Shown piece after piece: positions 16,152 to 25,101 of a stretch of DNA of 64,000 nucleotides. The position numbers and the translations under genes were made by a program. The notes beneath the pieces were generated by a model. The model worked only from the letters and a program-made list of their open reading frames with translations. It did no database searches and had not been told where the DNA came from. This DNA is from Mycobacteroides franklinii (GTDB lineage: Bacteria; Actinomycetota; Actinomycetes; Mycobacteriales; Mycobacteriaceae). Location: assembly GCF_002013895.1 (NCBI RefSeq), contig NZ_MAFQ01000010.1, positions 62,001-126,000 on the forward strand, given 5' to 3'. The stretch's first letter is position 1. Every line of letters starts with the position of its first letter.

Positions 16152-17059
16152 TGAAGGACCGGATACGCGTTCTCGCCTCGCGCCGTTACGGCACTCTGTC
16201 ACCCTTGCGATACCCCGGAGGAAAGGCCGCTCTCGCTGGATTTTTCGGAGACATCATCGAGCTACTCGAGATTGATAATCCGCGATACATCGAACCGTAT
16301 GCAGGCGGCGTTGGTGCGGGGGTTGCGCTACTCCGGCAGGGAATAGTCGAGACTCTGGTTGTGAATGATATCGACCCTGCAGTACACGCATTTTGGCGTT
16401 CGGCCGTTCACGAGAACGCCAGACTGATCGAGCTGGTTTCGTCAACGCCATTGACCATCAGTGAATGGCAGAAGCAGCGCGACATTTACCGAATGCGAGA
16501 TGAGAGTGACATGTTGCGCCTCGGTTTTGCCTTCTTCTTTCTGAATCGGACAAACCGTTCGGGAATACTAAACGCGGGTGTCATCGGCGGGCAACGCCAA
16601 GAAGGGGCGTACAAGATCGATGCCAGATTCAACCGCGAAACACTGATCCAGCGATTGACTGCCATTGGTGAATTGTCCGAGCGGATTACCGTATCTGATC
16701 TAGACGGTAGAACCGTGATCCAGCAGTACGCCCAAGATAAGTGCGCGTTCATGTACATTGATCCGCCGTATGTTGAGGCCGGATCACAGCTCTACCTAAA
16801 TGCCTTTGACGGACGCGACCACAAGGCTCTCGCTGCCGTGGTCAATGCTATCGAGGGAGCGCATTGGCTAATGACATATGACACAGCGCCGCTAATCGCC
16901 AATCTCTACCGTAAACAGTTTCAGTGCGTCCTGGAACTCACATACTCTGCGCGCCATCCAGGCCAAGCAGAGGAGCTGCTCGTTGCCTCATCATCGGTGG
17001 CTGATTCAGTTATTCACCTTCAGGAGAGGGCTGAACTGATTGCCGTAGGAGATGTCTAA
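16151..17059 (+). CDS. D12-class (Dam-like) N6-adenine DNA methyltransferase
   Basis: 302 residues from ATG 16151 (AGGAGG about 9 bases upstream). Motif X is SPLRYPGGKAAL, motif I the AdoMet site EPYAGGVGAGVALL, and motif IV the catalytic DPPY (MYIDPPYVEAG). FFFLNRTNRSGI and GGQRQEGAYKIDARF are D12/Dam family signatures. It methylates adenine in an unknown short DNA site. It forms an operon with the zinc-finger gene, and its 3' end overlaps the convergent ParB-like gene by 50 bases. No cognate restriction endonuclease of a known type is visible, so it is an orphan methylase or part of a new module. Confidence 0.9.
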   Translation: MKDRIRVLASRRYGTLSPLRYPGGKAALAGFFGDIIELLEIDNPRYIEPYAGGVGAGVALLRQGIVETLVVNDIDPAVHAFWRSAVHENARLIELVSSTPLTISEWQKQRDIYRMRDESDMLRLGFAFFFLNRTNRSGILNAGVIGGQRQEGAYKIDARFNRETLIQRLTAIGELSERITVSDLDGRTVIQQYAQDKCAFMYIDPPYVEAGSQLYLNAFDGRDHKALAAVVNAIEGAHWLMTYDTAPLIANLYRKQFQCVLELTYSARHPGQAEELLVASSSVADSVIHLQERAELIAVGDV

Positions 17060-18527
17060 GCAGCGGACTCACAACTTTCCATGCTTGGCGGACATCTTCC
17101 GCGGTAACCGAAGCATCCGCGCTGTGGGCGGTGAGATTGAACCACTGGATGGACCCATGCTTGTGCGCATTTCCTGACTGAATAGCGCTGATCGTGGCTC
17201 TCAGCGCCTTGATCTGTCCGTAGGACTGGTCAATCTGCCGAAAGACGGCGCTCAGCTCTCCCGAGACGGGTGTAGCGGATGATTCAAAGTGGACCTTGAT
17301 CGTTGACTCAAGAACCGATCGCAGCAAGATAGACGCCGAGATGGGCAGGTTCGAAAGGCTAACCTTGCGGAGCTCGAAGTAGCGGAGCTTCAAATTTAAT
17401 GGCGCACTCTCGTATTCGAGACCCGATAGGTCAAGGGTGTCTTTTGTATCGGGGTGGTTCGGCCCGCGCGTCCCCGATGTGGCGGGCTGTGATGGCGAGT
17501 TGTCGCCTCCGCTAGATGCTGGCGCGTTTCCCCCGGTGATAGTCGTCGGCGTTGGCGAAGTGGATGGAGAAGGAAAAGGAGGTGTCGGCGCCGACGGTTG
17601 CGACGACTCAGGATTTCCAGGGGAGCCCGAAACACCGTTGAGCCGATCCACAAGTCGCTGATATGGGTCGCTGCGCTTCTTGAACTCCGGCGACCGCGTA
17701 TTCAACCGACCAGCCCGGAACTCGCTGACCAGATACTCCAGCGCACTGAGTTTGCTCTTCGGCAAGTCTGCCCCGATCTTCGCAGGAGTCGAGGAGCGGG
17801 GAAGTAGTAGGCCGTCGGTGTCGAACTCCATTCCGATTGCGGACGCGATGTCCTTGCTCCTGTACGCATACTCGAATGCCGACATGGCCAAGTCATCACT
17901 TGCGGCGTACTGGCGCAGGCTGTGATCTGCAAACGGCACGGCGACCAGAAAACGCCGCGTGACTGCCATCTTCATAAATCGTGGGATAGTCACATCGGGG
18001 TATTGTGCTTTGACATCCTCAACAGTCGTCAGGTCATCTACTAAGGAATAGTAGAAAGTCGCCTGTTGATCCAGGCTCCAGCGTTTCTTCGAGAGGCCCG
18101 TGTGAAGCCGCGCGATGTGAGGCGCAGCCATAGCTCGATCTGGAGCTACGAGTACGCGGATTCGTTCGGGAAGGTCGTTTGATTCAACTTCGTACCGTTT
18201 CAACAGGGTCCGGAGCTCGCTCTCATGACCGGGCACTATGGAGGGGTCTCGCAGAGCCTTCAACGCACTGACCCGCCGGTTTCCCTCCAGGACGATGTAA
18301 GGCGGTCCGCCATCCTTGTCTGAGACGGCGATAACGATTGGCACCTCGTTGTCGAAGTAGCCGTCGCGAAGGATAAGCCTCGCGGCACCGAGAACATCCT
18401 CGGACATGAAAAGGTACTTAAGCGCTCCGGCCTCGTCGTCGCGGCGAGTGGGGATGCGGTAGTTCTCAAGATCTAGAAATAACCCATCAAGGTCGACTTC
18501 CACCATAGGCAACTGCTTGTACGCCAT
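17010..18527 (-). CDS. ParB-like domain protein with Pro/Ser linker and helical C-terminal domain
   Basis: 505 residues from ATG 18527 (AAGGGG six bases upstream; a longer frame is possible). Residues 1-120 hold a ParB/sulfiredoxin-type fold, marked by ENYRIPTRR and YIVLEGNRRVSALKALRDP. The middle is helical, followed by a Pro/Ser/Thr-rich linker (about 310-370). The C-terminal 130 residues (LPISASILLRSVLEST, NAHKHGSIQWFN, WKVVSPLLRHLL) resemble helical bundles of the HEPN type. ParB-like domains in this setting can act as CTP-dependent DNA clamps or nucleases. Its convergent overlap with the methylase points to a joint function in genome defence or DNA modification. Confidence 0.72.
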   Translation of the reverse strand: MAYKQLPMVEVDLDGLFLDLENYRIPTRRDDEAGALKYLFMSEDVLGAARLILRDGYFDNEVPIVIAVSDKDGGPPYIVLEGNRRVSALKALRDPSIVPGHESELRTLLKRYEVESNDLPERIRVLVAPDRAMAAPHIARLHTGLSKKRWSLDQQATFYYSLVDDLTTVEDVKAQYPDVTIPRFMKMAVTRRFLVAVPFADHSLRQYAASDDLAMSAFEYAYRSKDIASAIGMEFDTDGLLLPRSSTPAKIGADLPKSKLSALEYLVSEFRAGRLNTRSPEFKKRSDPYQRLVDRLNGVSGSPGNPESSQPSAPTPPFPSPSTSPTPTTITGGNAPASSGGDNSPSQPATSGTRGPNHPDTKDTLDLSGLEYESAPLNLKLRYFELRKVSLSNLPISASILLRSVLESTIKVHFESSATPVSGELSAVFRQIDQSYGQIKALRATISAIQSGNAHKHGSIQWFNLTAHSADASVTAEDVRQAWKVVSPLLRHLLRQSVQPSPEGE

Positions 18528-19067
18528 TACCACCCCTTCACCGATGGAACGCCAGCTCGACTCGATGCTGGTCGACACCAAAAACCGTGGATCACCTAAC
18601 CGTAACCACGGTGGCGGCAAGATTAGCGTGGGACACGACGAGAACTCGTGAGTAGCCGTTCGGCGGCCGACGGAGTCTCGACTTTTTGTCCCTCAGTCCC
18701 AAGAAGACCGAGTAGATCTCAAGTCTCTTGTCAATCGACAGAGGACGAGTGGGGGCCGATCTGATTCATCAGATGAACACGGCGAGGTTAACTGACATAA
18801 TGTGTCTTATCGGCGTTAGATATCTGCAGGCCGGACAACGCATGGCGCAGACCTGCACGAATGTCGCATTCTCTCGGCCCCGCTGATCTACCCGCCCCAC
18901 CCACCCCCTCGGGTGCGCCGGCGCGGTGAAACTGCCGCGGTCCACACATGCGGGTTGCGGCCGGATGGCGACGTTGGCGCCGATCGAGACGTTCTTAGTA
19001 GTCATAAACCCATGCTGGACAACCGAGTTGGCTGATCCGACCGCTCTTGGGGCTTCCCAGTCTGCGT

Positions 19068-19096
19068 ACACATAACGTCACTGTGACGTTATGTGT
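19068..19096. promoter_or_regulatory. Long perfect palindrome (CGTCACTGTGACG core, copy 1)
   Basis: Fourteen-base perfect arms (ACACATAACGTCAC / GTGACGTTATGTGT) around a single T. The 13-base core CGTCACTGTGACG recurs 250 bases to the right. It is far longer than expected by chance and has no adjacent gene start, so it is probably a protein-binding site for an unidentified dimeric regulator. Confidence 0.5.
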
Positions 19097-19326
19097 GTGT
19101 TGAGCGGCTTGTCTAGCCCGGCCGGTTCGCAAGCAACACAATCGCGTCCGAGCTCGCCCGACGGCTCTGATGCTCATTTCGGTTCTCACTAAGTGTGAAA
19201 TGACGAACCTGTTCGCGGCCCCAACTTCCTTCGGCCAACCGACTCGTCTGCCGCTAACGTTCCGTTGCGCCATTACCGAACGCTACCCCCACTGCCCGAC
19301 CTCTCCCCCGTAAGCCATACCTATTA

Positions 19327-19339
19327 CGTCACTGTGACG
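19327..19339. promoter_or_regulatory. Palindrome copy 2 (CGTCACTGTGACG)
   Basis: The same 13-base palindrome as at 19076-19088, with AT-rich flanks (ATTA / AATA). It lies 13 bases upstream of the ATG of a 47-codon frame and about 125 bases beyond the end of the kinase/ATPase gene. It is likely bound by the same unknown factor. Confidence 0.45.
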
Positions 19340-19464
19340 AATATGTCCTGAATGCTTCTGCCCCACAACTTATTTGACAAAATCGGCGACCCAGTATTGG
19401 ACGTTGAACGCGCCACAGCAGTGGTGGAAAACTACAGAGGCCGAGAACTATCTCAACCATGTGG

Positions 19465-20937
19465 CTACGACAAGCGGAACGCGGCCTCGATCTGAGCTAC
19501 CGACTCTGCGACTGGCCGGTTGGTGTCGATGCGAAGCACCGTGTCTGACGTACGGGCTGTCACGTCTAAGGCCGCGGCGATGTCAGAAGTGGCATCGGAG
19601 AGTGTGGGCCCACGGTGAGCAATTCTGTTCTGGGTAAGAGAAAGCGGCACGTGACATTCGAATTCATGAAGCACGGCGTGCGTCTGGCAGGCGAGATCGC
19701 GTGTTCGCTCTTGCTGATGGGGGTCGCGCCATGTTCCATCAAGAATCACCGACTGGCCCCACGCAAGGAATTTTCGCGCGCGCTGTAGCACGGTCTCGTA
19801 CACCGCCGCGACATTCTGCGTGGAGTACAACCCGCCGTCCAGAATTCCGGGCTCGCCGGCAATGACGCCTTGCTCCTGCAGCTCTCGGCGCACAGCGTCG
19901 GTGGAAATTACCTGCGCACCAGTTCTTTCCGACAGCGCTTTGGCGAGGGTCGTCTTTCCGGTTCCTGGCCCGCCTCCGATGCGGATAAGCCGCACCGCGC
20001 CCGCACGAAGGTACCGATGTGCCAGCTCAAGGTGAGCTATTGCCGCGTCCGCCGACGCGGGACGGCCCTGGGTGAATCGAATGCAGTCGACCTTTGCACG
20101 CACCACAGCGCGATAAGCGACGTAGAAATGCCACAGCGACTGTGGAGTATCGATTGCGGATGATTGTGTGTACTGATCGATGAAGTATTCGGCTAAATCG
20201 TCTCGCCCCAGGGACGCCAGATCCATTGCCAGAAACGCGGCATCATCTGCACAGTCGACGTAGCGCAGATGGTCGTCGAACTCAAGGCAGTCCAGGAGGA
20301 CGGCTCCCCCGGGCACGCAGAAGATGTCTTCGGCCATTAGGTCGCCGTGGCCGTCGACGATAAGCCCCTTCTCGATACGCTCCGCGAAGAGAGAGTGCCG
20401 ACCGCGCATGAATTCGTTTGATAGTGAGCGTATTTCATGGAGAGTCTGGTCAGTAAGCACGGATCCGACGAAGCCGGCAAGAACAGTGAGGTTCTCTTCC
20501 CAGCGGGCCGAGACGGCATTGGCTGTGCCTGATTCGCTGATCGGAGCACCACGGTCGGCGGCAGCGTGAAAAACCGCCAGCGCCTCGGCGATTGCGGCAA
20601 GATTCGGTTCCACATCCACTCCGGCTCTCACCATCGTGGCGAGCCGTGCCGAGTCCGGGTACCGACGCATCACTATTACGGGCTCGCTGGAACCGCCTGC
20701 AGGGTCAGTCAGATGAGCCACGCCCAAATAGCTGTCGCGAGCCAGTCTGCGGTTCAGGAAAACCTCTCGATTACAGGCCCTTTCACGTAATTCGACCGTA
20801 CTGAAATCGAGAAAATCGGTCGTCACCGCCTTCTTCACCTTGTACGCGCGGCTGCCAATCAAGATCACGATTCCGGTGTGCGTCTCATGGATCTGTGGGG
20901 CGGCACCGCAGTGAGCGCCCAGCTGGTTTGCGTCCAC
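19465..20937 (-). CDS. Bifunctional phosphotransferase-like / AAA ATPase protein (Rv2004c type)
   Basis: 490 residues from GTG 20937; an open frame continues to 21105, but homology begins near THTGIVILIGSRAYKVKK and the family is close to 500 residues. The N-terminal half (to about 300) has an aminoglycoside-phosphotransferase-like fold with the catalytic HGD (VDGHGDLMAED) and LDCLEFDD. The C-terminal part is a kinase-type P-loop NTPase with Walker A GGGPGTGKTTLAK. The Mycobacterium tuberculosis relative Rv2004c belongs to the DosR regulon. The phosphorylated substrate is unknown. It is divergent from the P-type ATPase, with a DosR-box-like word between them. Confidence 0.85.
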   Translation of the reverse strand: MDANQLGAHCGAAPQIHETHTGIVILIGSRAYKVKKAVTTDFLDFSTVELRERACNREVFLNRRLARDSYLGVAHLTDPAGGSSEPVIVMRRYPDSARLATMVRAGVDVEPNLAAIAEALAVFHAAADRGAPISESGTANAVSARWEENLTVLAGFVGSVLTDQTLHEIRSLSNEFMRGRHSLFAERIEKGLIVDGHGDLMAEDIFCVPGGAVLLDCLEFDDHLRYVDCADDAAFLAMDLASLGRDDLAEYFIDQYTQSSAIDTPQSLWHFYVAYRAVVRAKVDCIRFTQGRPASADAAIAHLELAHRYLRAGAVRLIRIGGGPGTGKTTLAKALSERTGAQVISTDAVRRELQEQGVIAGEPGILDGGLYSTQNVAAVYETVLQRARKFLAWGQSVILDGTWRDPHQQERTRDLACQTHAVLHEFECHVPLSLTQNRIAHRGPTLSDATSDIAAALDVTARTSDTVLRIDTNRPVAESVAQIEAAFRLS

Positions 20938-21022
20938 AGCTCCATGTTCGTCGGCGACGCCGCAGATATCGAGGCATTGAGACTCTTTAACCGCCGCCAG
21001 TGTGCTCTCTTTCCCCAGGACC

Positions 21023-21036
21023 GGGACGAAAGCCTC
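21023..21036. promoter_or_regulatory. DosR-box-like sequence between kinase/ATPase and P-type ATPase genes
   Basis: GGGACGAAAGCCTC fits the left half and spacing of the DosR consensus (GGGACTwwnGnCCC) and lies about 115 bases upstream of the P-type ATPase start. The right half-site is degenerate, so this is a candidate only. Confidence 0.3.
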
Positions 21037-21138
21037 TTCTGCTGAGTCCGGACTGCCCCGATAGTACAAATGATGCATTTGGCCGGGAGCCGACGATGCC
21101 AACAAACAGCTGCACCGAAGGTGAGGGACGACGTGTCA

Positions 21139-23772
21139 ATGAGCTCTTTTACCAAGACATCACGGACTGCGGACGCCTCAGCGTTGGGTATTGGCGCGGC
21201 CAGTGCGCTGTCTGCCGAGGAAGTATTCACTCGACTGGCTGCCAGTCAACACGGATTGACACAGGAAGACGCCCGTCAGCGGTTACTCCGGCACGGGCCG
21301 AATGCGGTGTACTCACACCGGGCACGGATGGCCGCGGTGCTATGGCGTCAGCTCCGGTCCCCATTGCTCGGTCTGCTGGTAGCAGCGGCGACGGTGTCGT
21401 TCTTCGTGGGAGAGCGCACCGATGCGCTGGTGATCGGCGTGATCGTGGCACTGTCGGTCGGTCTCGGGTTCGGCAATGAGTACCGTGCGGCGAAAACGGC
21501 TGAGGCGTTGCACTCCCAGATCCACCACCGTGCGTTGGTTGTGCGTGACGGACATCAGGTTCTGGTGGATGTCACCGAGCTGGTGCCGGGAGATGTGTTG
21601 GAGCTGCGGCTGGGCGACATTGTGCCTGCCGATATCCGGTTGTTGTCGGTCACCGAATTGGAATGCGACGAGTCGGTGCTGACTGGTGAGTCCATGCCTG
21701 TCGAGAAGAATGTGGGCGAGAGCCCCGTCGGAGCACCGCTTGCGGAGCTGTCCGGGTGCGCGCTGATGGGCACGGTGGTGCACGCGGGCAGCGGGCGTGG
21801 CATTGTCGTCGCGACCGGTGCGGGAGCGGAGTTCGGCCGTATTGCCGCTGGATTGGATATCCGCAACCCGGAAACACAGTTTCAGGCTGGGCTGCGCAGC
21901 TTCTCGATGCTCTTGGTGCAGGTAGCGGGCGTGCTGACAACTTTCATCTTCGTCGTCAATCTCATGCTGCACCGGCCGATTATCGACGCGTTGCTGTTCT
22001 CTCTGGCGATCGCGGTCGGGATCACTCCCCAGCTGCTCCCGGCGATTGTCTCCACGTGCCTAGCCGCCGGGTCCCGACGAATGGCTCGGCGCAAGGTACT
22101 GGTGAAACGGCTTGTGTGCATTGAAGATTTAGGCAATGTGAACGTCCTTTTCACCGACAAGACCGGCACTCTGACGGAGGGGCGGATTAGCTTCATGCGG
22201 GCACTTGGCCCTGATGGCAGTCTTTCCGACGAGGCGTTGACATGGGGTCTGGTCTGTACCGAGGTGCACTTGGAAGGCTCTGCGGTGCTCGGCGGAAACG
22301 CGCTGGATGTGGCGTTGTGGGAGTCTTCTCAATCTGCCCGCTTTCGAAGTGACGTGGCTGGCTATCGAGTACAGGCAGTTATTCCTTTCGACCACGAACG
22401 GCGGATGTCCTCTGTGCTGGTCGACAATTCAGCCGGTCAACGGACCCTGGTAACCAAGGGAGCACCGGAAACCGTTCTTGATCGGTGTGTCGATGTTCCA
22501 GCACAGGCGCGGGCAGCCCTCGCCGCCGAATTCGCCGCGGGAAATCGTGTGGTGGCCGTGGCTACCCGCTCCGCAACCGCGCTGGCAACGCCAAGTCCCG
22601 ACGACGAACACGATTTGCGATTCGTCGGATTGCTGGTCTTCTTGGACGCCGCGAAGCCTGGCGCCGCCACAGCGCTACAACGGCTGGCAGGCCTGCATAT
22701 AGCAGTCAAGATCGTCACCGGGGATAGTCCGGCCGTCGCGCTGAAAATCTGTCAGGAACTCGATCTGCCCGTCACTGGCACGCTGACTGGAGCCGAGCTG
22801 GATGTCCTCGACGATCAACAGCTCGGCGCGATAATCGAGAACACTACGATTTTCGCCCGAGTGAGTCCCGAAGATAAGGCACGGATTGTGCGTATCCAGC
22901 GTCGCACCGGCTTCGATGTTGGGTTCCTCGGCGATGGCGTCAACGACTCGCTTGCCTTGCACGCCGCCGATATTGGGATCTCCGTTGACTCGGCTAGCGA
23001 TGTGGCCAAGGACGCCGCAGATGTCATCCTGCTGGAAAAAGACCTTGATGTTCTCGCGGATGGAGTGATAGAAGGCCGGCGAATCTTCGCCAACACCATC
23101 AAGTACATCTTGATGGGCACCTCCAGTAACTTCGGCAACATGTTCAGTGCGGCCGGCGCCTCGCTGTTCCTGAGCTTTCTGCCCATGCTGCCCTCGCAGA
23201 TTCTGCTCAACAATCTGCTCTACGACACGAGCCAACTCGCCATCCCCACCGATGAGGTGGATGCCGAGCAACTCGCCCGGCCGTCCCGGTGGAACATCAG
23301 TTTCATCCGCCGCTTCATGATGTACTTCGGCCCGATAAGCTCACTGTTCGACTTCGCCACCTTCGGAGTCATGTTGTGGGTCTTCCATTCTGGGCCCACA
23401 CAATTCCGATCTGGCTGGTTCGTCGAGTCGCTCGCCACCCAAACCTTGGTGATCTTCGCCATCCGCACGAGGCGGATCCCATTCTTTCGCAGCACCCCCA
23501 GCATGCCGCTGCTGCTGTCGGCACTCGGTGTTGTTGTGATCGGTGCACTGCTCCCGGCGACACCTCTGGCCAACAGCCTGGGCTTTCACCCGCTGCCCCT
23601 CGGCTTCTTCGCCGCACTGGTGCTCATGGTCGTGTGCTATCTCGGCCTCATCGAGATGGGGAAGAAACTCTTCTACAGCGCGGCACAGACATCGCCTCCC
23701 GCGTTGCCACAACACGGCCGACAGCGCCACGTCCAACGTCGTGCGGCCCGCTTCAGCACCGCACTTCCCTAG
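21139..23772 (+). CDS. Magnesium-type P-type ATPase (MgtA-like)
   Basis: 877 residues from ATG 21139. The order is N-terminal cation-ATPase domain, E1-E2 region with TGES near residue 182, phosphorylation motif DKTGTLTEG at about 340, nucleotide-binding domain with KGAPE, hinge GDGVNDS near 598, and a C-terminal bundle of six helices. The membrane sequence AIAVGITPQLLPAIVSTCLA corresponds to the P3B MgtA motif (VGLTPEMLP), so Mg2+ (or Ni2+) import is likelier than Ca2+. Its place in the DosR locus parallels M. tuberculosis ctpF, although the subtype seems different. It is divergent from the kinase/ATPase gene and probably co-induced. Confidence 0.88.
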   Translation: MSSFTKTSRTADASALGIGAASALSAEEVFTRLAASQHGLTQEDARQRLLRHGPNAVYSHRARMAAVLWRQLRSPLLGLLVAAATVSFFVGERTDALVIGVIVALSVGLGFGNEYRAAKTAEALHSQIHHRALVVRDGHQVLVDVTELVPGDVLELRLGDIVPADIRLLSVTELECDESVLTGESMPVEKNVGESPVGAPLAELSGCALMGTVVHAGSGRGIVVATGAGAEFGRIAAGLDIRNPETQFQAGLRSFSMLLVQVAGVLTTFIFVVNLMLHRPIIDALLFSLAIAVGITPQLLPAIVSTCLAAGSRRMARRKVLVKRLVCIEDLGNVNVLFTDKTGTLTEGRISFMRALGPDGSLSDEALTWGLVCTEVHLEGSAVLGGNALDVALWESSQSARFRSDVAGYRVQAVIPFDHERRMSSVLVDNSAGQRTLVTKGAPETVLDRCVDVPAQARAALAAEFAAGNRVVAVATRSATALATPSPDDEHDLRFVGLLVFLDAAKPGAATALQRLAGLHIAVKIVTGDSPAVALKICQELDLPVTGTLTGAELDVLDDQQLGAIIENTTIFARVSPEDKARIVRIQRRTGFDVGFLGDGVNDSLALHAADIGISVDSASDVAKDAADVILLEKDLDVLADGVIEGRRIFANTIKYILMGTSSNFGNMFSAAGASLFLSFLPMLPSQILLNNLLYDTSQLAIPTDEVDAEQLARPSRWNISFIRRFMMYFGPISSLFDFATFGVMLWVFHSGPTQFRSGWFVESLATQTLVIFAIRTRRIPFFRSTPSMPLLLSALGVVVIGALLPATPLANSLGFHPLPLGFFAALVLMVVCYLGLIEMGKKLFYSAAQTSPPALPQHGRQRHVQRRAARFSTALP

Positions 23773-23963
23773 GCGTATGGTCGGAGATTCGCGAAAATTC
23801 ACCCTGCTGCAACAGTATTGGGGTCCTGTACGGACGTGTCTCTACTGTCGGCGAGTAGACACCGCGGCAGTGCCGATGCTCATTCCGGTCTAGTCCACCA
23901 GCTCGTTTCGTGGCCGCACCAGGACATCATGATCTCCCCCTTTTTTCTGTATACAGACGAATC

Positions 23964-24866
23964 TTAGAGCGGGCGGCGATGACCGCTGATCATGATGGAG
24001 CAGGCGATGTCGGGGGCTGTGCTGGATTGATCATGGTCGATCAGCGCGACAAGGCCCTGTTTCCGGTGACGCCCGACCGCCAGTAAATGAATGGGATCAC
24101 GCTCCTGTGCAAGGTATTCAGCAATGTTGCCTTGCCAGACGACACTGTCGATGACGGTGTCGGGATACTGGTGTCGCCACGGTTCGAGCAGCTTTTCCAT
24201 ATGCGCTCGCAATGTGTTCACATCCGTCGAAGGCCTGGAGGTATCGCTGCCGTGGCGTGACCAACAGGCCACGACCCTAACTGTCGCAGCGCCCACTGCC
24301 GCAGCGTTCAGCCCTTGGGTCATCACGTCATCGAAGTCCGCAGAGTCGCCGAATTCGATGAGTACTGTCCCGCGCGGCTCTTGGCATGGCCTGCGTCCTC
24401 GAACAATCACCACGGGGCAGTGAGCGTGCGCAGACAGGGCCGCGGCCGTGGATGTAGCGCGGCGGGCAGTTGCACGGTCCCGCCCCAATGCTCCCAGGCA
24501 GACTAAGGCGGCTGAATGTGACTCACGGATCAACACATCCAGCGCGGAACCCTGGTGGATTTCGACCTCGATCTTTACGGGCTTGTCACACGATTGCACG
24601 GCGATCACGGCGCCCTGAGTGGCGATTTCAGCTGTCGCGAGATCGTATGCACCGTAGATGTCATCACGCGACTGCTGGCGGGGTTCGATGGCGTAGACGA
24701 GCCGTAGCGGGATGTCTCGGCTCACGGCTTCGTCGACTGCCCATAGCGCTGCTGCCAGAGCTCGATGGGATCCGTCGATACCGACAACCACTGCTGGTGC
24801 AGATTTGTCCTGATCCTGTGCCAGCTGGCCCTCGCCGGAGCAGCCGCTGTCGAGGTCTTCGTCCAT
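23964..24866 (-). CDS. Universal stress protein, subtype with degenerate second domain
   Basis: 300 residues from ATG 24866 (GAAGGAGAG ribosome binding site). The first Usp domain starts at AVVVGIDGSHRALAAALWAV; its ATP-loop region is atypical (GALGRDRATARRATSTAAAL). The second domain (about 150-300) keeps the beta-alpha pattern but lacks the G-x2-G-x9-G-S/T nucleotide motif. M. tuberculosis relatives are DosR-induced and some bind ATP. Divergent from another USP gene with DosR-box-like words between them. Likely cytoplasmic, induced under hypoxia. Confidence 0.88.
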   Translation of the reverse strand: MDEDLDSGCSGEGQLAQDQDKSAPAVVVGIDGSHRALAAALWAVDEAVSRDIPLRLVYAIEPRQQSRDDIYGAYDLATAEIATQGAVIAVQSCDKPVKIEVEIHQGSALDVLIRESHSAALVCLGALGRDRATARRATSTAAALSAHAHCPVVIVRGRRPCQEPRGTVLIEFGDSADFDDVMTQGLNAAAVGAATVRVVACWSRHGSDTSRPSTDVNTLRAHMEKLLEPWRHQYPDTVIDSVVWQGNIAEYLAQERDPIHLLAVGRHRKQGLVALIDHDQSSTAPDIACSIMISGHRRPL

Positions 24867-25006
24867 CGTGCTCTCCTTCTGCGAGGGATCTTCCCGAAAT
24901 ATGGTGCTGTACAGGCAATACTCGCTGTCCGCCCTCCGTCCACGCCAGTGCCTGTCGTCGACTCGGTGAGAGCAAAAAGTCCACGACAACGGCGCCGTTC
25001 AGAAGG

Positions 25007-25040
25007 ACCAATGGCGCCAATACGGGGACCGCAGACCACA
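25007..25040. promoter_or_regulatory. Possible DosR boxes between two divergent USP genes
   Basis: GGACCAATGGCGCC at about 25007-25021 and GGGGACCGCAGACCAC at about 25023-25038 resemble paired DosR boxes (GGGACCwwnGnCCC). They are 65-95 bases from the plus-strand USP start, the usual distance for DosR sites. Neither is a perfect match. Confidence 0.3.
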
Positions 25041-25101
25041 TCGTGGCGTGTAGGCGGACTCGTAGCCTGCGTGTACGAGTCCAGCAAGAAGGAGAATCGA
25101 G

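Larger units (their letters stand above)
18528..19464. other. Long intergenic region with paired palindromes
   Basis: No firm gene. It contains two copies of CGTCACTGTGACG (19076-19088 and 19327-19339). Just after the second copy is a 47-codon plus-strand frame (19352-19495; MLLPHNLFDKIGDPVLDVER start) that overlaps the 3' end of the kinase/ATPase gene. That frame looks protein-like but has no ribosome binding site. The left part, 18620-18780, presumably holds the promoter of the ParB-like gene. Confidence 0.4.

Noticed and set aside
18680..18710. GTCCCTCAGTCCC as a DosR box upstream of the ParB-like gene
   Set aside because: The half-sites are in the same orientation, not inverted as in the DosR consensus.
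19374..19637. 87-codon plus-strand frame at the end of the kinase/ATPase gene
   Set aside because: Antisense to the end of a supported gene and with irregular composition; a different 47-codon frame at 19352 looks more credible but remains unproven.
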